A stretch of DNA of 64,000 bases from Collimonas sp. OK607 (GTDB lineage: Bacteria > Pseudomonadota > Gammaproteobacteria > Burkholderiales > Burkholderiaceae_D), in NCBI RefSeq assembly GCF_900111995.1, contig NZ_FOKF01000023.1, positions 25,809 through 89,808 on the forward strand. Reading direction: 5' to 3'. The notes beneath the pieces are model-generated. The model did no database searches. It was not told the origin of the DNA and saw only the letters and a list, made by a program, of their open reading frames with translations. Both the position numbers and the translations under genes were made by a program. The first letter of the stretch is position 1. Every line of letters starts with the position of its first letter. This document shows, piece by piece, positions 1 through 9,495 of the stretch.

Positions 1-2
1 CC

Positions 3-30
3 CTGTCAGCCCGCTGAACCGAGCTGACAG
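3..30. terminator. Hairpin downstream of the first gene
   Basis: A perfect 8-bp inverted repeat, CTGTCAGC at 3-10 and GCTGACAG at 23-30, with a 12-nt loop. It lies just past the stop of the minus-strand gene at 46-330. No run of T follows in either direction, so intrinsic termination is uncertain; it could instead stabilise the transcript end. Confidence 0.35.
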
Positions 31-45
31 TATCAGGCTGAACTG

Positions 46-330
46 TTACTCGCTTAAACCGAAAATCGCGTCGTAGCCGTTCTTGGCGCGATCGGCTTCG
101 TCCAACTCATTGCTCAAGCCCAGGTCTTCCAGCTCTTCCGATGCATTGATGAACTGCTTGCTGCTGGAAGCGCCGATAACGCGGTAGATTTCTTGCTTTG
201 CATTGCGGATGCCGAGCAATATCTGCTCTTGCCGGACAACGTTCAACTCTACCGTCTTGATCAGCAGGTTGGTCATGATATCGTGATCGAATTCGGGGAT
301 ATCCTTATCTCCGACTAGTGCTGTTTTCAA
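46..330 (-). CDS. Small acidic hypothetical protein
   Basis: A 94-residue soluble protein that I do not recognise. It reads from a TTG codon preceded by GAGGA six bases upstream, which decides the start. It is predicted to be helical and acidic, with no signal peptide or membrane segment. The middle (about residues 20-55) carries hydrophobic residues at helical spacing and could form a dimer, but no domain can be named. It is the last gene of a minus-strand run pepN-fbp-this gene, separated from fbp by about 160 bases, so co-transcription is possible but not shown. Confidence 0.65.
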   Translation of the reverse strand: MKTALVGDKDIPEFDHDIMTNLLIKTVELNVVRQEQILLGIRNAKQEIYRVIGASSSKQFINASEELEDLGLSNELDEADRAKNGYDAIFGLSE

Positions 331-488
331 TCTGTTCCTCTTGTATTCATTGATTAATATTTCTGCAAATGCGATTGCTGCAGGTGTGCGATTTTACTAG
401 GTCTGGCGTTTTGCCGTCATCGCACTCCGCGAAGCGCCTGATCTACTTCTGACCAGGCCTCGCAGAGAGGGTTCCTGCTTTTTCCGGC

Positions 489-1490
489 CTATTCCTGATG
501 GTAGCGCGTCACCAGTTCGACTTCGCTCCTGGAACCGAGAAACACCGGCACACGCTGGTGTAATTTCTCAGGCTGGATATCCAGGATCGCCTGCTTGCCG
601 TCAGTGGCTGCGCCGCCGGCTTGCTCGACGATGAAGGCCATCGGGTTGGCTTCGTACATCAGGCGCAGCTTGCCTGGCTTGTCCGGTTCACGCGCATCAG
701 CCGGGTACATGAAGATGCCGCCGCGGTTCAGGATACGGTGGACGTCAGCGACCATCGATGCAATCCAGCGCATGTTGAAGTCTTTTTGACGCGGACCGGT
801 GCTGCCGGCCAGCATTTCGTTGACGTAACGCGTGACCGGCGGATGCCAGTGGCGAGCGTTAGACGCGTTAATTGCAAATTCCTTGGTCTCTGCCGGGATC
901 TGCATGTCGCGCTGGGTCAATACCCACGAACCCATCTCACGATCCAGGGTAAAGCAGTGCACGCCGTTACCGGTAGTCAGCACCAGCATGGTTTGCGGGC
1001 CGTACACAGCGTAGCCGGCAGCAACCTGCTTGCGGCCTGACTGCATGAAATCCTGTTCGGTCGGCGAACTCATGCCATCCGGTGCTTTCAGCACCGAGAA
1101 AATAGTGCCGATGGAAACATTGACGTCGATATTGCTGGAGCCGTCGAGCGGGTCGAACAAAAGCAAGTATTCGCCTTGCGGATAGCGGTTTGGAATCGGA
1201 TGGATGGATTCCATTTCTTCCGAAGCCATGGCGGCCAGGTGACCACCCCACTCATTGGCTTCCAGCAGGATTTCATTGGAAATGATATCCAGTTTTTTCT
1301 GAACTTCGCCTTGCACGTTCTCGCTACCGGCGCTGCCCAGCACTTCACCCAGCGCACCTTTGCCGACAGCGTGGCTGATGGTTTTGCAGGCGCGGCCGAC
1401 TACTTCGATCAGCAGGCGCAGTTCTGCCGGAATGCTGTTGTGCAGACGTTGCTGCTCTATCAAATGCTGGGTAAGACTGATACGTTTCAT
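489..1490 (-). CDS. fbp: Class I fructose-1,6-bisphosphatase
   Basis: The 333-residue product hydrolyses fructose 1,6-bisphosphate to fructose 6-phosphate and phosphate in gluconeogenesis, in the cytosol. The metal- and phosphate-binding motif DPLDGSS is at residues 113-119, preceded by an acidic metal-site segment near residues 90-95 (EEME). The C-terminal part contains the GGIFMYPAD and [18 protein letters not shown] blocks typical of class I enzymes. Length matches the family. The ATG is preceded by a weak AAAGAG. It lies 95 bases downstream of pepN on the same strand. A GC-rich hairpin (CGCGGG, loop AAAA, CCCGCG) sits in that gap at 1538-1553. Confidence 0.97.
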   Translation of the reverse strand: MKRISLTQHLIEQQRLHNSIPAELRLLIEVVGRACKTISHAVGKGALGEVLGSAGSENVQGEVQKKLDIISNEILLEANEWGGHLAAMASEEMESIHPIPNRYPQGEYLLLFDPLDGSSNIDVNVSIGTIFSVLKAPDGMSSPTEQDFMQSGRKQVAAGYAVYGPQTMLVLTTGNGVHCFTLDREMGSWVLTQRDMQIPAETKEFAINASNARHWHPPVTRYVNEMLAGSTGPRQKDFNMRWIASMVADVHRILNRGGIFMYPADAREPDKPGKLRLMYEANPMAFIVEQAGGAATDGKQAILDIQPEKLHQRVPVFLGSRSEVELVTRYHQE

Positions 1491-1537
1491 ATTACTCTTT
1501 CTTTATTGTGGCTCTTCACTGTCTTGTCACTGTCAGC

Positions 1538-1553
1538 CGCGGGAAAACCCGCG
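1538..1553. other. GC-rich hairpin between pepN and fbp
   Basis: A 6-bp perfect GC stem (CGCGGG/CCCGCG) with an AAAA loop lies between the pepN stop and the fbp start. There is no T tract on either strand, so it is not a convincing terminator; it may act as an attenuating or processing structure between the two genes. Confidence 0.4.
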
Positions 1554-1585
1554 ACTAAAAATAAAACTTGCAGTGAAATCAAAAA

Positions 1586-4297
1586 CTAATTGGCTAGCGC
1601 TTTGCCGATGACTTCAAGTACATCCTTCGATAAGTTCGGTGCTGCTGCGACGCGTTGCAAAGCGGTGCGCATTTTTTCCTGCAGCGCCGGCGCGTATTTG
1701 CGCCAGCGATCCAGGCTGCGCGCCAGCCGTGCCGCAACTTGCGGGTTAACACCGTTGAGTGCGATCACCTGGTCTGCCCAGAATTCATAACCGCTGCCGT
1801 CGACCGCATGGAAATTGACCGGATTGCCGCTGCAGAAACTAAAAATCAAGCTGCGCGCACGGTTCGGGTTTTTCAGCGTGAAGGCTGGATGTTCCGACAA
1901 AGTGCGGATAGCCGCAACATCGGCAGTGTAAGCCGTAGCTTGCAAGGCGAACCACTTGTCGATGACCAGCGCTTCCTGTTCGAAATCCTTATAGAATTTT
2001 TCCAGGGCAGCGGCCTTCCCTGGCGCGCTGCTGTTGGTCAGCGCGACCAGTGCGGCCAGGCGGTCGGTCATGTTGTTGGCGTTATCGTATTGTTGCTGTG
2101 CCAGCGTATGCGCATCGGCATCGTCGGCCTGGATCAGATACGCCAGCGCTACGTTCTTCAACGCGCGCTTGCCGGAAGCTTCTGCATCAGGGCTGTAAGC
2201 GCCTGGTGTCTGGTTGGCGTGATAAGCGGTCAACAGATCATCCTTGAGCGCCAGGCCTAGCTTGCCGCGCAGGTATTGACGCGACCGGTGGATCGCTTGC
2301 GGGTCGATCACTTCGGTCTGCTCTGCCAGCAGCGCTTCCGACGGCAGCGTCAAGGCTAGCTCGCGGAAAGCAGCGTCAAGCGTTGCATCGTTAAGTATCA
2401 AGCCGAATGCCGTCCCCAAGGCGCCGCTATTCGAGGCTGCGTTGTTCAAGACGTCTTGCAGCGCAACTACATGGCCGGCTAACGAGGCCCCCTGGACTGC
2501 TGCGGTCAACGCCAGCAAGCTACGTGTAGCCAGGCGCTGGCCGGCTTCCCAGCGATTGAATGGATCGCTGTCGTGCGCCAACAGGAAGGCCAGCTCGGCA
2601 TCGCTGTATTCGACATCCAGCACCACCGGCGCGGAAAAATTACGCAAGATCGACGGCACCGGTGCTTCGGCCACATCGACGAAACGGAAAATCTGCTGCG
2701 CTTTGGTCAGCTCAAGCACGCGCGTGGTTTCATCGGCGGCGCTACCTTTGCCGTCTGTGCTCAGGCGCAACGCCATGTCCTTGCCGTTAGCGTCGAGCAG
2801 GCCGACCGCAACCGGAATATGGAATGGCAATTTCTTGGACTGGCCAGGAGTCGCGGCGCAGGTCTGCGACAGTGTCAGCTCGTAGGTTTTCTTGGCGGCG
2901 TCGTACTTGCTTTGCACCTGCACCCGCGGTGTGCCGGCCTGGCTGTACCAGCGTTCGAACTGGCTCAGATCGCGGCCGTTGGCATCTACCATCGCGGCAC
3001 GGAAATCGTCGCACTCTACTGCCTGGCCGTCGTGGCGTTCGAAGTACAGGTCCATACCCTTGCGGAAGCCGTCGCGGCCAAACAAAGTCTGGTACATGCG
3101 CACTACTTCGGCGCCCTTTTCATAAATCGTGACAGTGTAGAAATTATTGATCTCAACGTAGGAGTCAGGCCGCACCGAGTGCGCCATCGGGCCTGCGTCT
3201 TCAGGGAACTGCGCCTGGCGCAAGACGCGCACATCATCGATCCGCTTGACGGCGCGGCCGCTGTCGGTGCCGACCATGTCCGCTGAAAATTCCTGGTCGC
3301 GGAATACGGTCAAGCCTTCTTTCAAGGACAGCTGGAACCAGTCGCGGCAAGTGACGCGGTTACCAGTCCAGTTATGGAAATATTCATGGCCGACTACGGC
3401 TTCGATATTAGCGTAGTCGACATCGGTGGCGATACGCGAATTGGCCAGAACATATTTGGTATTGAAAATGTTCAGGCCCTTGTTTTCCATCGCGCCCATG
3501 TTGAAGTCGCCGACGGCAACGATCATGAAGCGATCGAGGTCAAGCTCCAGGCCGAAGCGCTCTTCATCCCAGCGAATGCTATTGATCAGCGAATCCATTG
3601 CGTGCTGGGTCTTGTCGAGGTTGCCGTCTTCTACCCAGACCTGCAGCAAGACTTCGCGGCCGGATTTCAATGTGTATTTTTGCTCCTGGCAAACCAGGTT
3701 GCCGGCCACCAGCGCAAACAGATAGGACGGTTTCTTGAACGGGTCTTCCCATTTGGCGTAGTGACGGCCATCGGCCAGGTCGCCCTCTTCGATCAGATTG
3801 CCGTTCGACAGCAGCACCGGATATTTCTTCTTGTCTGCGCGCAGCATGACGGTGTACTTGGCCATCACATCGGGACGGTCCGGAAAATAGGTAATCTTGC
3901 GGAAGCCTTCAGCTTCGCACTGGGTGAAGAAATTGCCGTTGGACACATACAAACCCATCAACGACGTATTCTTTTCCGGGCTGGTCAGCGTTTCAATTTC
4001 CAGCACGACCTTGGCCGGCGCCGATGCGATACGCAATTTTCCGGCTTCCAGCTGGTACTGGCCAGGTTTCAATTGCTTGCCGTTGAGGCGCAATTGCACC
4101 AGTTCCAGTTCTTCGCCGAATAGGACGATTTCCTTGCTGCTGCTGGCCGGATTGCGGCGCATCGTGATGCGGGTGGCAATACGGGTCGCTGCGGGATCGA
4201 GATCGAAACCCATGTCGACGGTGTCGACCAGGAAGGCGGGAACGGTGTAATCCTTACGAAGGATAGTGAGTGGTGTAGCGGAAGTATCTGTGCGCAT
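1586..4297 (-). CDS. pepN: Aminopeptidase N (M1 family)
   Basis: A 903-residue cytosolic zinc metalloprotease that removes N-terminal amino acids from peptides. The substrate-anchoring GAMEN motif is at residues 268-272 and the zinc site HEYFH at 304-308, with the third ligand glutamate at 327 in LKEGLTVF. The N-terminal beta domain, catalytic domain and long helical C-terminal domain give the length usual for proteobacterial PepN. The ATG has no strong ribosome-binding site. Upstream lies an imperfect 13-bp tandem repeat at 4325-4389. It is followed on the same strand by fbp. Confidence 0.97.
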   Translation of the reverse strand: MRTDTSATPLTILRKDYTVPAFLVDTVDMGFDLDPAATRIATRITMRRNPASSSKEIVLFGEELELVQLRLNGKQLKPGQYQLEAGKLRIASAPAKVVLEIETLTSPEKNTSLMGLYVSNGNFFTQCEAEGFRKITYFPDRPDVMAKYTVMLRADKKKYPVLLSNGNLIEEGDLADGRHYAKWEDPFKKPSYLFALVAGNLVCQEQKYTLKSGREVLLQVWVEDGNLDKTQHAMDSLINSIRWDEERFGLELDLDRFMIVAVGDFNMGAMENKGLNIFNTKYVLANSRIATDVDYANIEAVVGHEYFHNWTGNRVTCRDWFQLSLKEGLTVFRDQEFSADMVGTDSGRAVKRIDDVRVLRQAQFPEDAGPMAHSVRPDSYVEINNFYTVTIYEKGAEVVRMYQTLFGRDGFRKGMDLYFERHDGQAVECDDFRAAMVDANGRDLSQFERWYSQAGTPRVQVQSKYDAAKKTYELTLSQTCAATPGQSKKLPFHIPVAVGLLDANGKDMALRLSTDGKGSAADETTRVLELTKAQQIFRFVDVAEAPVPSILRNFSAPVVLDVEYSDAELAFLLAHDSDPFNRWEAGQRLATRSLLALTAAVQGASLAGHVVALQDVLNNAASNSGALGTAFGLILNDATLDAAFRELALTLPSEALLAEQTEVIDPQAIHRSRQYLRGKLGLALKDDLLTAYHANQTPGAYSPDAEASGKRALKNVALAYLIQADDADAHTLAQQQYDNANNMTDRLAALVALTNSSAPGKAAALEKFYKDFEQEALVIDKWFALQATAYTADVAAIRTLSEHPAFTLKNPNRARSLIFSFCSGNPVNFHAVDGSGYEFWADQVIALNGVNPQVAARLARSLDRWRKYAPALQEKMRTALQRVAAAPNLSKDVLEVIGKALAN

Positions 4298-4324
4298 GGG
4301 AAGTAGTCTGGTTACGGTTAATTT

Positions 4325-4389
4325 TGATAACTGCGATTGATAACTACGGTTGATAACTATGGCTGGTAACTACAGTCGGCAACTAAGTG
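4325..4389. repeat. Imperfect 13-bp tandem repeat upstream of pepN
   Basis: Five consecutive 13-bp units start at 4325, 4338, 4351, 4364 and 4377. The first three begin TGATAACT; the fourth begins TGGTAACT and the fifth CGGCAACT. More loosely similar pieces continue towards 4450. The array lies in the 5' leader region of pepN. It looks like replication slippage products that are diverging; whether a protein binds it is unknown. Confidence 0.75.
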
Positions 4390-4819
4390 GGTCAGCTAAG
4401 GATCGCTCAGTGACTTGCTCAGTAACTAGGTTAATAACGTGGCCGATAAGGTGGCCGGTTAGTCTCAATAATTCGGGCAGACTGTGATTCTACCAATCAA
4501 AACGTAAAGCTTCATGTGATTTGCGACGAGTTTGCAACCCTATCGGCGATCTGACGCTATCAAACTGCAAATATGGCCTTGGCGTGCAAATTCATTAAAA
4601 TTGTCATAAAATCATTTATTTGTTTCTATCAAGTTGTGAGCTGGTCGCTCAGGTTACAGAGCGTGACAAAGCGATAGAGCAACACTATGAGGACTTGGCT
4701 AAAATACGCATAGTCCGGCCATCTCCGCCAGCCCGACGGAATTGACGCTGCCAACACCAGAGCCGCCTATCAGGCAAGCCATGGAACGGGTCTGCACATC
4801 CCCCACGAAGAGGAAATAC
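4390..4819. other. Intergenic region between pepN and the lipoprotein gene
   Basis: No gene is supported here. The left part (to about 4450) continues loosely similar GTNACT/GATAAC pieces. The part from about 4555 to 4640 is AT-rich, as expected for divergent promoters of pepN (minus) and the lipoprotein gene (plus). I could not pick a convincing -35/-10 pair. Confidence 0.5.
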
Positions 4820-5452
4820 ATGAAACGCATCATTAGTCTCGGTTTAGCTGCACTTACCCTGCTGCTGAGCGGCTGTGCCACCGTCATCAGCAGCGACGTT
4901 ACCGCCTTTAACGAATGGCCCGCCGATTTGCCGAATAAATCCTATGTATTCGCGCATACGCCGGCACAGGACAACGACCTGGAATACCGGAATTACGAAA
5001 ATCTGGTGGCTGCAGAACTACAACGCCTGGGATTCGTGCCTGCCGGCAACTCCACTCCAGAATTGAAAGTCGCCCTTCACTACGACATCGCCGGGCGCGA
5101 GGTCCGCGTGGTGGAGCCGGTCGTGGCCGACCCGATGTGGTACGGCCCTTACGGACCTTACGGCTGGGGACGACCTGGGATCTACAGCCCGTTTTACGAC
5201 CCGTTCTGGTACGCACCACAAGTGGTGGGGCAACGCGAATACAACTATCAATTATTCCAACGTCGCCTGAATATCACGATCACGCGCGCCGGCAATGGTC
5301 AAAAACTGTATGACGTCACCGTCACCAGCGAAGGCAAGATGAATTCGCTGCCGGCTGTGATGCCGTATCTGATACGCAGTGCATTTACCGATTTCCCGGG
5401 GAAAAGCGGTGTCCCGCATCAGGTGAAGTTAAAGGTTGAAGATCAAAAATAG
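4820..5452 (+). CDS. DUF4136 lipoprotein
   Basis: A 210-residue predicted lipoprotein. The signal peptide (residues 1-18) ends in a lipobox LLSGC with the lipidated cysteine at residue 19, so it is expected on the periplasmic face of a membrane, probably the outer membrane. The rest matches the DUF4136 layout: a beta-rich N-terminal half, a Tyr/Gly/Pro-rich segment (YGPYGPYGWG) and a C-terminal FPGKSG block. The start is set by AGAGGAA six bases before the ATG; an upstream in-frame TTG would place the signal peptide internally and is rejected. The gene ends 28 bases before a strong terminator. Function is unknown. Confidence 0.9.
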   Translation: MKRIISLGLAALTLLLSGCATVISSDVTAFNEWPADLPNKSYVFAHTPAQDNDLEYRNYENLVAAELQRLGFVPAGNSTPELKVALHYDIAGREVRVVEPVVADPMWYGPYGPYGWGRPGIYSPFYDPFWYAPQVVGQREYNYQLFQRRLNITITRAGNGQKLYDVTVTSEGKMNSLPAVMPYLIRSAFTDFPGKSGVPHQVKLKVEDQK

Positions 5453-5480
5453 AAATCCCGTAGAAATCTCCCATACGACA

Positions 5481-5525
5481 AAACGGCCTGTGCTCTCATT
5501 TCGATGAGACCACAGGCCGTTTTTG
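5481..5525. terminator. Bidirectional intrinsic terminator with UUCG tetraloop
   Basis: The outer stem AAACGGCCTGTG (5481-5492) pairs with CACAGGCCGTTT (5511-5522). After one mismatch the inner stem continues for six pairs around a TTCG tetraloop at 5500-5503. T runs follow on the plus strand (5519-5524), and a shorter T run (complement of 5481-5483) follows on the minus strand, so it can serve both the lipoprotein gene and the minus-strand genes to its right. Confidence 0.92.
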
Positions 5526-5543
5526 TATTGCACGGGAGTGTTT

Positions 5544-5729
5544 TCAGCTATAAAACCATTCGCTGGCAAACGTGATGAAACCGATCAGTATCACCGACAG
5601 CACCAGCACGATCAGCAAGCGGCCAAACTTGGGCGAACCGTCGCTGCCGGTTGCCGGCTCTTCCGGATGATTCATCGGGTTGTCCAGATGTGCATCCGGT
5701 TGCTGCGACTGTTTCAGGGGGTCATTCAT
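5544..5729 (-). CDS. Small single-pass membrane protein
   Basis: A 61-residue protein with a polar Asp/Pro-rich N-terminal half and one membrane helix (about residues 38-56, LLIVLVLSVILIGFITFA), ending four residues later; probably N-in. I do not recognise a family. It starts 7 bases after the stop of the quinone oxidoreductase gene on the same strand and ends just before the shared terminator, so it is probably the last gene of the EamA-qor-this unit. The ribosome-binding site is weak (GAGACAGCT). Confidence 0.7.
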   Translation of the reverse strand: MNDPLKQSQQPDAHLDNPMNHPEEPATGSDGSPKFGRLLIVLVLSVILIGFITFASEWFYS

Positions 5730-5736
5730 AGCTGTC

Positions 5737-6711
5737 TCAGGGAATCAAAATAGTGGAGCCGGTGGTTTTACGCGACTCCAGATCGATATGCGCTTGCGCC
5801 ACATCTTTCAAGGCATAGCGCTGATTGATTTCAATCGTGATTTTCTTACTGTCCACCATCTGGAACAGGTCTGCTGCCGCCGCATCCAGGTCGGCCCGAC
5901 TGGAAATATAGCTAGGCAGCGAAGGCCGGGTGATAGTCAGCGAACCGCGCGAAGCCAGCTCATTCAGGCTGAACGGTGGCACCGCGCCGGAAGCGTTGCC
6001 GAAACTGACCATGGTGCCCAGTGGCGCCAGGCTATCCAGCGAGCCGATGAAGGTATCCTTGCCGATCGAGTCATAGACCACCGGCACGCCTTTGCCGCCG
6101 GTAATTTCCCGCACCCGTTCGACGAAATTTTCGGTTTTGTAATTGATCACATGGGTGCAACCGGCTGCTGTCGCCAGCGCCGCTTTTTCAGCTGAGCTGA
6201 CCGTGCCGATCATGGTTACGCCCAGCGCTTTGGCCCATTGGCAGGCAATCAGGCCGACGCCGCCGGCAGCCGCGTGAAACAGGATGGTTTCGCCACCGCG
6301 TAAAGGGAAGGTACGGCGAAACAGGTATTGCACAGTCAGGCCTTGCAACGTCATCGCTGCGGCTGTATCGAAACTGATGGAGTCCGGTAATTTGACCAGG
6401 AACGCGGCAGGCATCACACGTGCTTCGGAATACGCGCCATTTGGACGCGCGGCATACGATACCCGATCCCCCACTTTGACATGCTGCACGCCAGCGCCAA
6501 CCGCCTCGATCACGCCGGCAGCTTCCTGCCCCAGGCCGCCTGGCAATGGCTGCGGATACAAGCCGGTGCGAAAGTAGACATCGATGAAATTCAGACCGCA
6601 AGCGACATGCCGTATCCGCACTTCGCCCAACCCTGGCTCGCCGACCTCCACGTCGACATACTCCATCACTTCCGGGCCACCGGTCCTCGACATCCTGATT
6701 GCTTTTACCAT
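5737..6711 (-). CDS. qor: Zinc-independent quinone oxidoreductase (zeta-crystallin type)
   Basis: A 324-residue cytosolic NADPH-dependent oxidoreductase of the medium-chain dehydrogenase superfamily. The GroES-like N-terminal domain lacks the structural zinc cysteines, and the nucleotide site AAAGGVGLIACQWAK lies near residues 145-160. GLNFIDVYFRTGLYP near residue 45 is typical of the quinone reductase branch. The start at 6711 is chosen because a full GGAGGTGA Shine-Dalgarno lies 8 bases upstream; the next in-frame TTG overlaps that site. The mRNA leader is unusually A-rich (6758-6812). Its substrate cannot be fixed from sequence. Confidence 0.92.
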   Translation of the reverse strand: MVKAIRMSRTGGPEVMEYVDVEVGEPGLGEVRIRHVACGLNFIDVYFRTGLYPQPLPGGLGQEAAGVIEAVGAGVQHVKVGDRVSYAARPNGAYSEARVMPAAFLVKLPDSISFDTAAAMTLQGLTVQYLFRRTFPLRGGETILFHAAAGGVGLIACQWAKALGVTMIGTVSSAEKAALATAAGCTHVINYKTENFVERVREITGGKGVPVVYDSIGKDTFIGSLDSLAPLGTMVSFGNASGAVPPFSLNELASRGSLTITRPSLPSYISSRADLDAAAADLFQMVDSKKITIEINQRYALKDVAQAHIDLESRKTTGSTILIP

Positions 6712-6757
6712 GATTGTTATCACCTCCAAATAGTGCGTCTAACTTCCTCAAATCCCC

Positions 6758-6812
6758 GTTTTTTGCTCTTTTTTTGCTCTTGTTTTTGTTTTTTTTGTTT
6801 TTTCTTACTTTT
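6758..6812 (-). other. A-rich transcript segment between EamA gene and qor
   Basis: Nearly uninterrupted homopurine A runs on the minus strand, broken by single C or G bases, between the EamA stop and the qor Shine-Dalgarno. It may be an unstructured leader that helps ribosome (S1) loading, or simply slippage-prone low-complexity DNA. Confidence 0.6.
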
Positions 6813-6813
6813 T

Positions 6814-7725
6814 CTACGATTTCTTTTTTGAAATCAGATAAATACCAACCAACACCAGACCGGTACCGGTCAATTGAATCGCGGTAATCGGTTCCGCCAA
6901 AATCAATGCCCCCAAAAACAGAGTGGAGACCGGCCCCACCATGCCGGCCTGCGCCGCAGTCGCCGGACCGATGCGCGCCACTGCGATCATCGTCATGAAT
7001 ACCGGCAATACAGTGCAAAACACCGCATTAATGATGGACAAGCCATACACCGCCGGCGGCTGTTGCCACAGGATCGGCAACGGCCGTAACAGCACGAATT
7101 GCAAAATACAAGCGGCACAAGACACGCACATCGCGTAGGCCACCAGACGCATCGCACCGACCCGGCTCACCAATTCACCCGAGAGCATCAGGTACAGCGC
7201 ATAACTGATTGCCGCGCCTAGCACCAGCGCGCTACCCAGGCCGATATTCGATCCGCCCAGACGTACATCGTGCAGGAACACCAGCACCGTTCCCAAATAG
7301 GAAATCAGTAAAGCAATCCATTCCAGCCAACTCACCCGGCGCCGATAAAACAAGAACGACATCAACAGCACGAACGAAGGCGTCAAGAACAGGATCAAGC
7401 GCTCCAACCCGGCAGAAATATACTGCAAACCGAGAAAATCGAGAAAACTCGACAGGTAGTACCCGATCAGTCCCAGCACCACAATCCGCACCCAGTCGCC
7501 ATTCGACAGCGGCGCTTCGCTACGCGCCTTCCACAAGGCCACAGCAGCAAACAAGGGCAACGCAAACAACATGCGAAACGTAATCAGCAACACCGCATCA
7601 ACCTGATAACGATATATCAGCTTGGCGACGATCGCCTTGGCGGAAAACAGAATGGCGCCGGCGACCGCGATTGCCAAGCCGCCAAGAAAAATCTGGCGAC
7701 TACCAGGGTGTAACTTGCTGCTCAT
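6814..7725 (-). CDS. EamA-family (DMT) transporter
   Basis: A 303-residue inner-membrane protein with about ten hydrophobic helices arranged as two EamA repeats; the second repeat carries AQAGMVGPVSTLFLGALILAE, typical of drug/metabolite exporters. The C terminus is short and basic (SKKKS). The start at 7725 is preferred because 36 upstream in-frame residues are polar and unlike the family. It is the first gene of a probable minus-strand unit with qor and the small membrane protein. The substrate is not predictable. Confidence 0.9.
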   Translation of the reverse strand: MSSKLHPGSRQIFLGGLAIAVAGAILFSAKAIVAKLIYRYQVDAVLLITFRMLFALPLFAAVALWKARSEAPLSNGDWVRIVVLGLIGYYLSSFLDFLGLQYISAGLERLILFLTPSFVLLMSFLFYRRRVSWLEWIALLISYLGTVLVFLHDVRLGGSNIGLGSALVLGAAISYALYLMLSGELVSRVGAMRLVAYAMCVSCAACILQFVLLRPLPILWQQPPAVYGLSIINAVFCTVLPVFMTMIAVARIGPATAAQAGMVGPVSTLFLGALILAEPITAIQLTGTGLVLVGIYLISKKKS

Positions 7726-7852
7726 TGCTTGCCCGTGATGGAATTGTAATAGGTATGTGGAAATCGCGTTGCTAAGGGAGCGGATAGGAACGAACAGAAA
7801 AAATTCGCTCCCCTCCCCGCCGGGAAAACGCAATCACGGAAGACAGACAATC

Positions 7853-9370
7853 TCACTTCTTTTTCAGCAAGGATCCCAATACGCCGCGTATCAATTCACG
7901 GCCGACTTGCGAGCCGATAGTGCGTGCAGCGGATTTGACTACCGCTTGCACCACGCTGTCCTTGCGCCCCGAACCACCGCCGAGCAGCCCTCCCAATACG
8001 CTGCCCCACGAAGTGCTTGAACCGCTGCTGGAATCACTTGAAGAATCTGCACCCGCTTCAGCGCCACCTTTGGCAGATGGCGCCGAGGCAGCAGCGGCAC
8101 GTCCTTTCAGTTTTTCATACGCGGACTCACGGTCGACCGCAGCTTCATACACGCCGGCGACGATCGAGGTTGCCATCAACTGTTTGCGCTCGTCATCTGT
8201 GAGCGGGCCGATTTGCGATGCCGGCGGCAGGATGAAGGCGCGCTCGACGATATTCGGACGGCCTTTCTCATCCAGGAAAGACACCAGCGCCTCGCCGACG
8301 CCGAGCTCGCTGATGATTTGCGCAGTATTCAATGCCGGGTTGGCGCGGAAGGTATCGGCGGCGGCTTGCACTGCCTTCTGGTCGCGTGGCGTATAGGCGC
8401 GCAACGCATGTTGCACGCGGTTGCCCAACTGGCCCAGCACGGTATCGGGAATATCCAGCGGATTTTGCGTGACGAAGAATACGCCTACGCCTTTGGAGCG
8501 GATCAGGCGCACCACCTGTTCGATTTTTTGCAGCAAAGGTTTAGGCGCTTCACTGAACAGCAAATGAGCTTCATCGAAGAAGAACACCAGCTTCGGCTTG
8601 TCCAGATCGCCGACTTCCGGCAGATGCTCGAACAGCTCCGACAGCATCCACAGCAAAAAGGTGGAATACAGGCGCGGTGCGTTCATCAGTTTGTCGGCAG
8701 CCAGGATATTCACCACGCCCTTACCGTTGCCGTCGGTCTGGATCAGGTCGTCGATGTTCAGCATCGGCTCGCCGAAGAATTGCTCCCCGCCCTGCTCGCC
8801 GATGCCGATCAGGCCGCGCTGGATAGCGCCGATGCTGGCGGCGGAAATATTGCCGTATTCGGTCTGGAAGCTGGCGGCGTTATCGCCGACGTGCTGCAGC
8901 ATCGCCCGCAGGTCCTTCAGATCCAGCAACAGCAAGCCGTTATCGTCGGCAATCTTGAAAACCAGCTGCAGCACCCCCTGTTGCGTGTCGTTCAGATTGA
9001 GCATGCGCGCCAGCAGCAACGGCCCCATGTCGGAAATGGTGGCCCGCACCGGATGTCCCTGCGCGCCGTACACATCCCAGAAAGTCACAGGCGTCGCCGC
9101 CCATTTCGGTTCATCGATTCCGAGTGTTGCGAGGCGCTGCTTGAGCTTGTCCGACGCCGCTCCAGCCTTGCCGAGACCGCCCAGGTCGCCCTTGACGTCC
9201 GCCATGAATACCGGCACGCCACTGTCCGACAGTGCTTGGGCGATGACCTGCAAAGTCACAGTTTTACCGGTACCGGTGGCGCCGGTGATGCAGCCGTGGC
9301 GGTTCACCAATGCAGGCAGAAGCGTCAGGTCTTGCTGGGCGTTTTTGGCAATCAGGAGGGGATTTGACAT
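7853..9370 (-). CDS. HerA-like ATPase (DUF853, YjgR type)
   Basis: A 505-residue P-loop ATPase. Walker A GATGTGKT is at residues 30-37 and Walker B is [13 protein letters not shown] in the middle; an arginine-containing segment ([21 protein letters not shown]) follows. This fits the DUF853/HerA-FtsK superfamily. The C-terminal part carries a Ser/Gly/Asp-rich low-complexity linker (about residues 435-470) before a basic tail. Family members are presumed DNA translocases or helicases, but the cellular role is not established. It is transcribed away from yebC and lies upstream of the EamA gene with a 127-base gap. Confidence 0.88.
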   Translation of the reverse strand: MSNPLLIAKNAQQDLTLLPALVNRHGCITGATGTGKTVTLQVIAQALSDSGVPVFMADVKGDLGGLGKAGAASDKLKQRLATLGIDEPKWAATPVTFWDVYGAQGHPVRATISDMGPLLLARMLNLNDTQQGVLQLVFKIADDNGLLLLDLKDLRAMLQHVGDNAASFQTEYGNISAASIGAIQRGLIGIGEQGGEQFFGEPMLNIDDLIQTDGNGKGVVNILAADKLMNAPRLYSTFLLWMLSELFEHLPEVGDLDKPKLVFFFDEAHLLFSEAPKPLLQKIEQVVRLIRSKGVGVFFVTQNPLDIPDTVLGQLGNRVQHALRAYTPRDQKAVQAAADTFRANPALNTAQIISELGVGEALVSFLDEKGRPNIVERAFILPPASQIGPLTDDERKQLMATSIVAGVYEAAVDRESAYEKLKGRAAAASAPSAKGGAEAGADSSSDSSSGSSTSWGSVLGGLLGGGSGRKDSVVQAVVKSAARTIGSQVGRELIRGVLGSLLKKK

Positions 9371-9495
9371 GTTTTGGCAGGCTTGGCTGGTAGGTAAATA
9401 AGTGGATAAGCAGTGGATTTCAGTCGATTTCAGGAAAGTGCAATATGGTAAAATTGCGCTTTGATTATAGCTAACTCAAGCAAGAAAGAACCATC

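Noticed and set aside
6188..7018. A 276-codon minus-strand frame spanning the EamA end and qor start
   Set aside because: Out of frame with two well-supported genes and crosses the A-rich leader.
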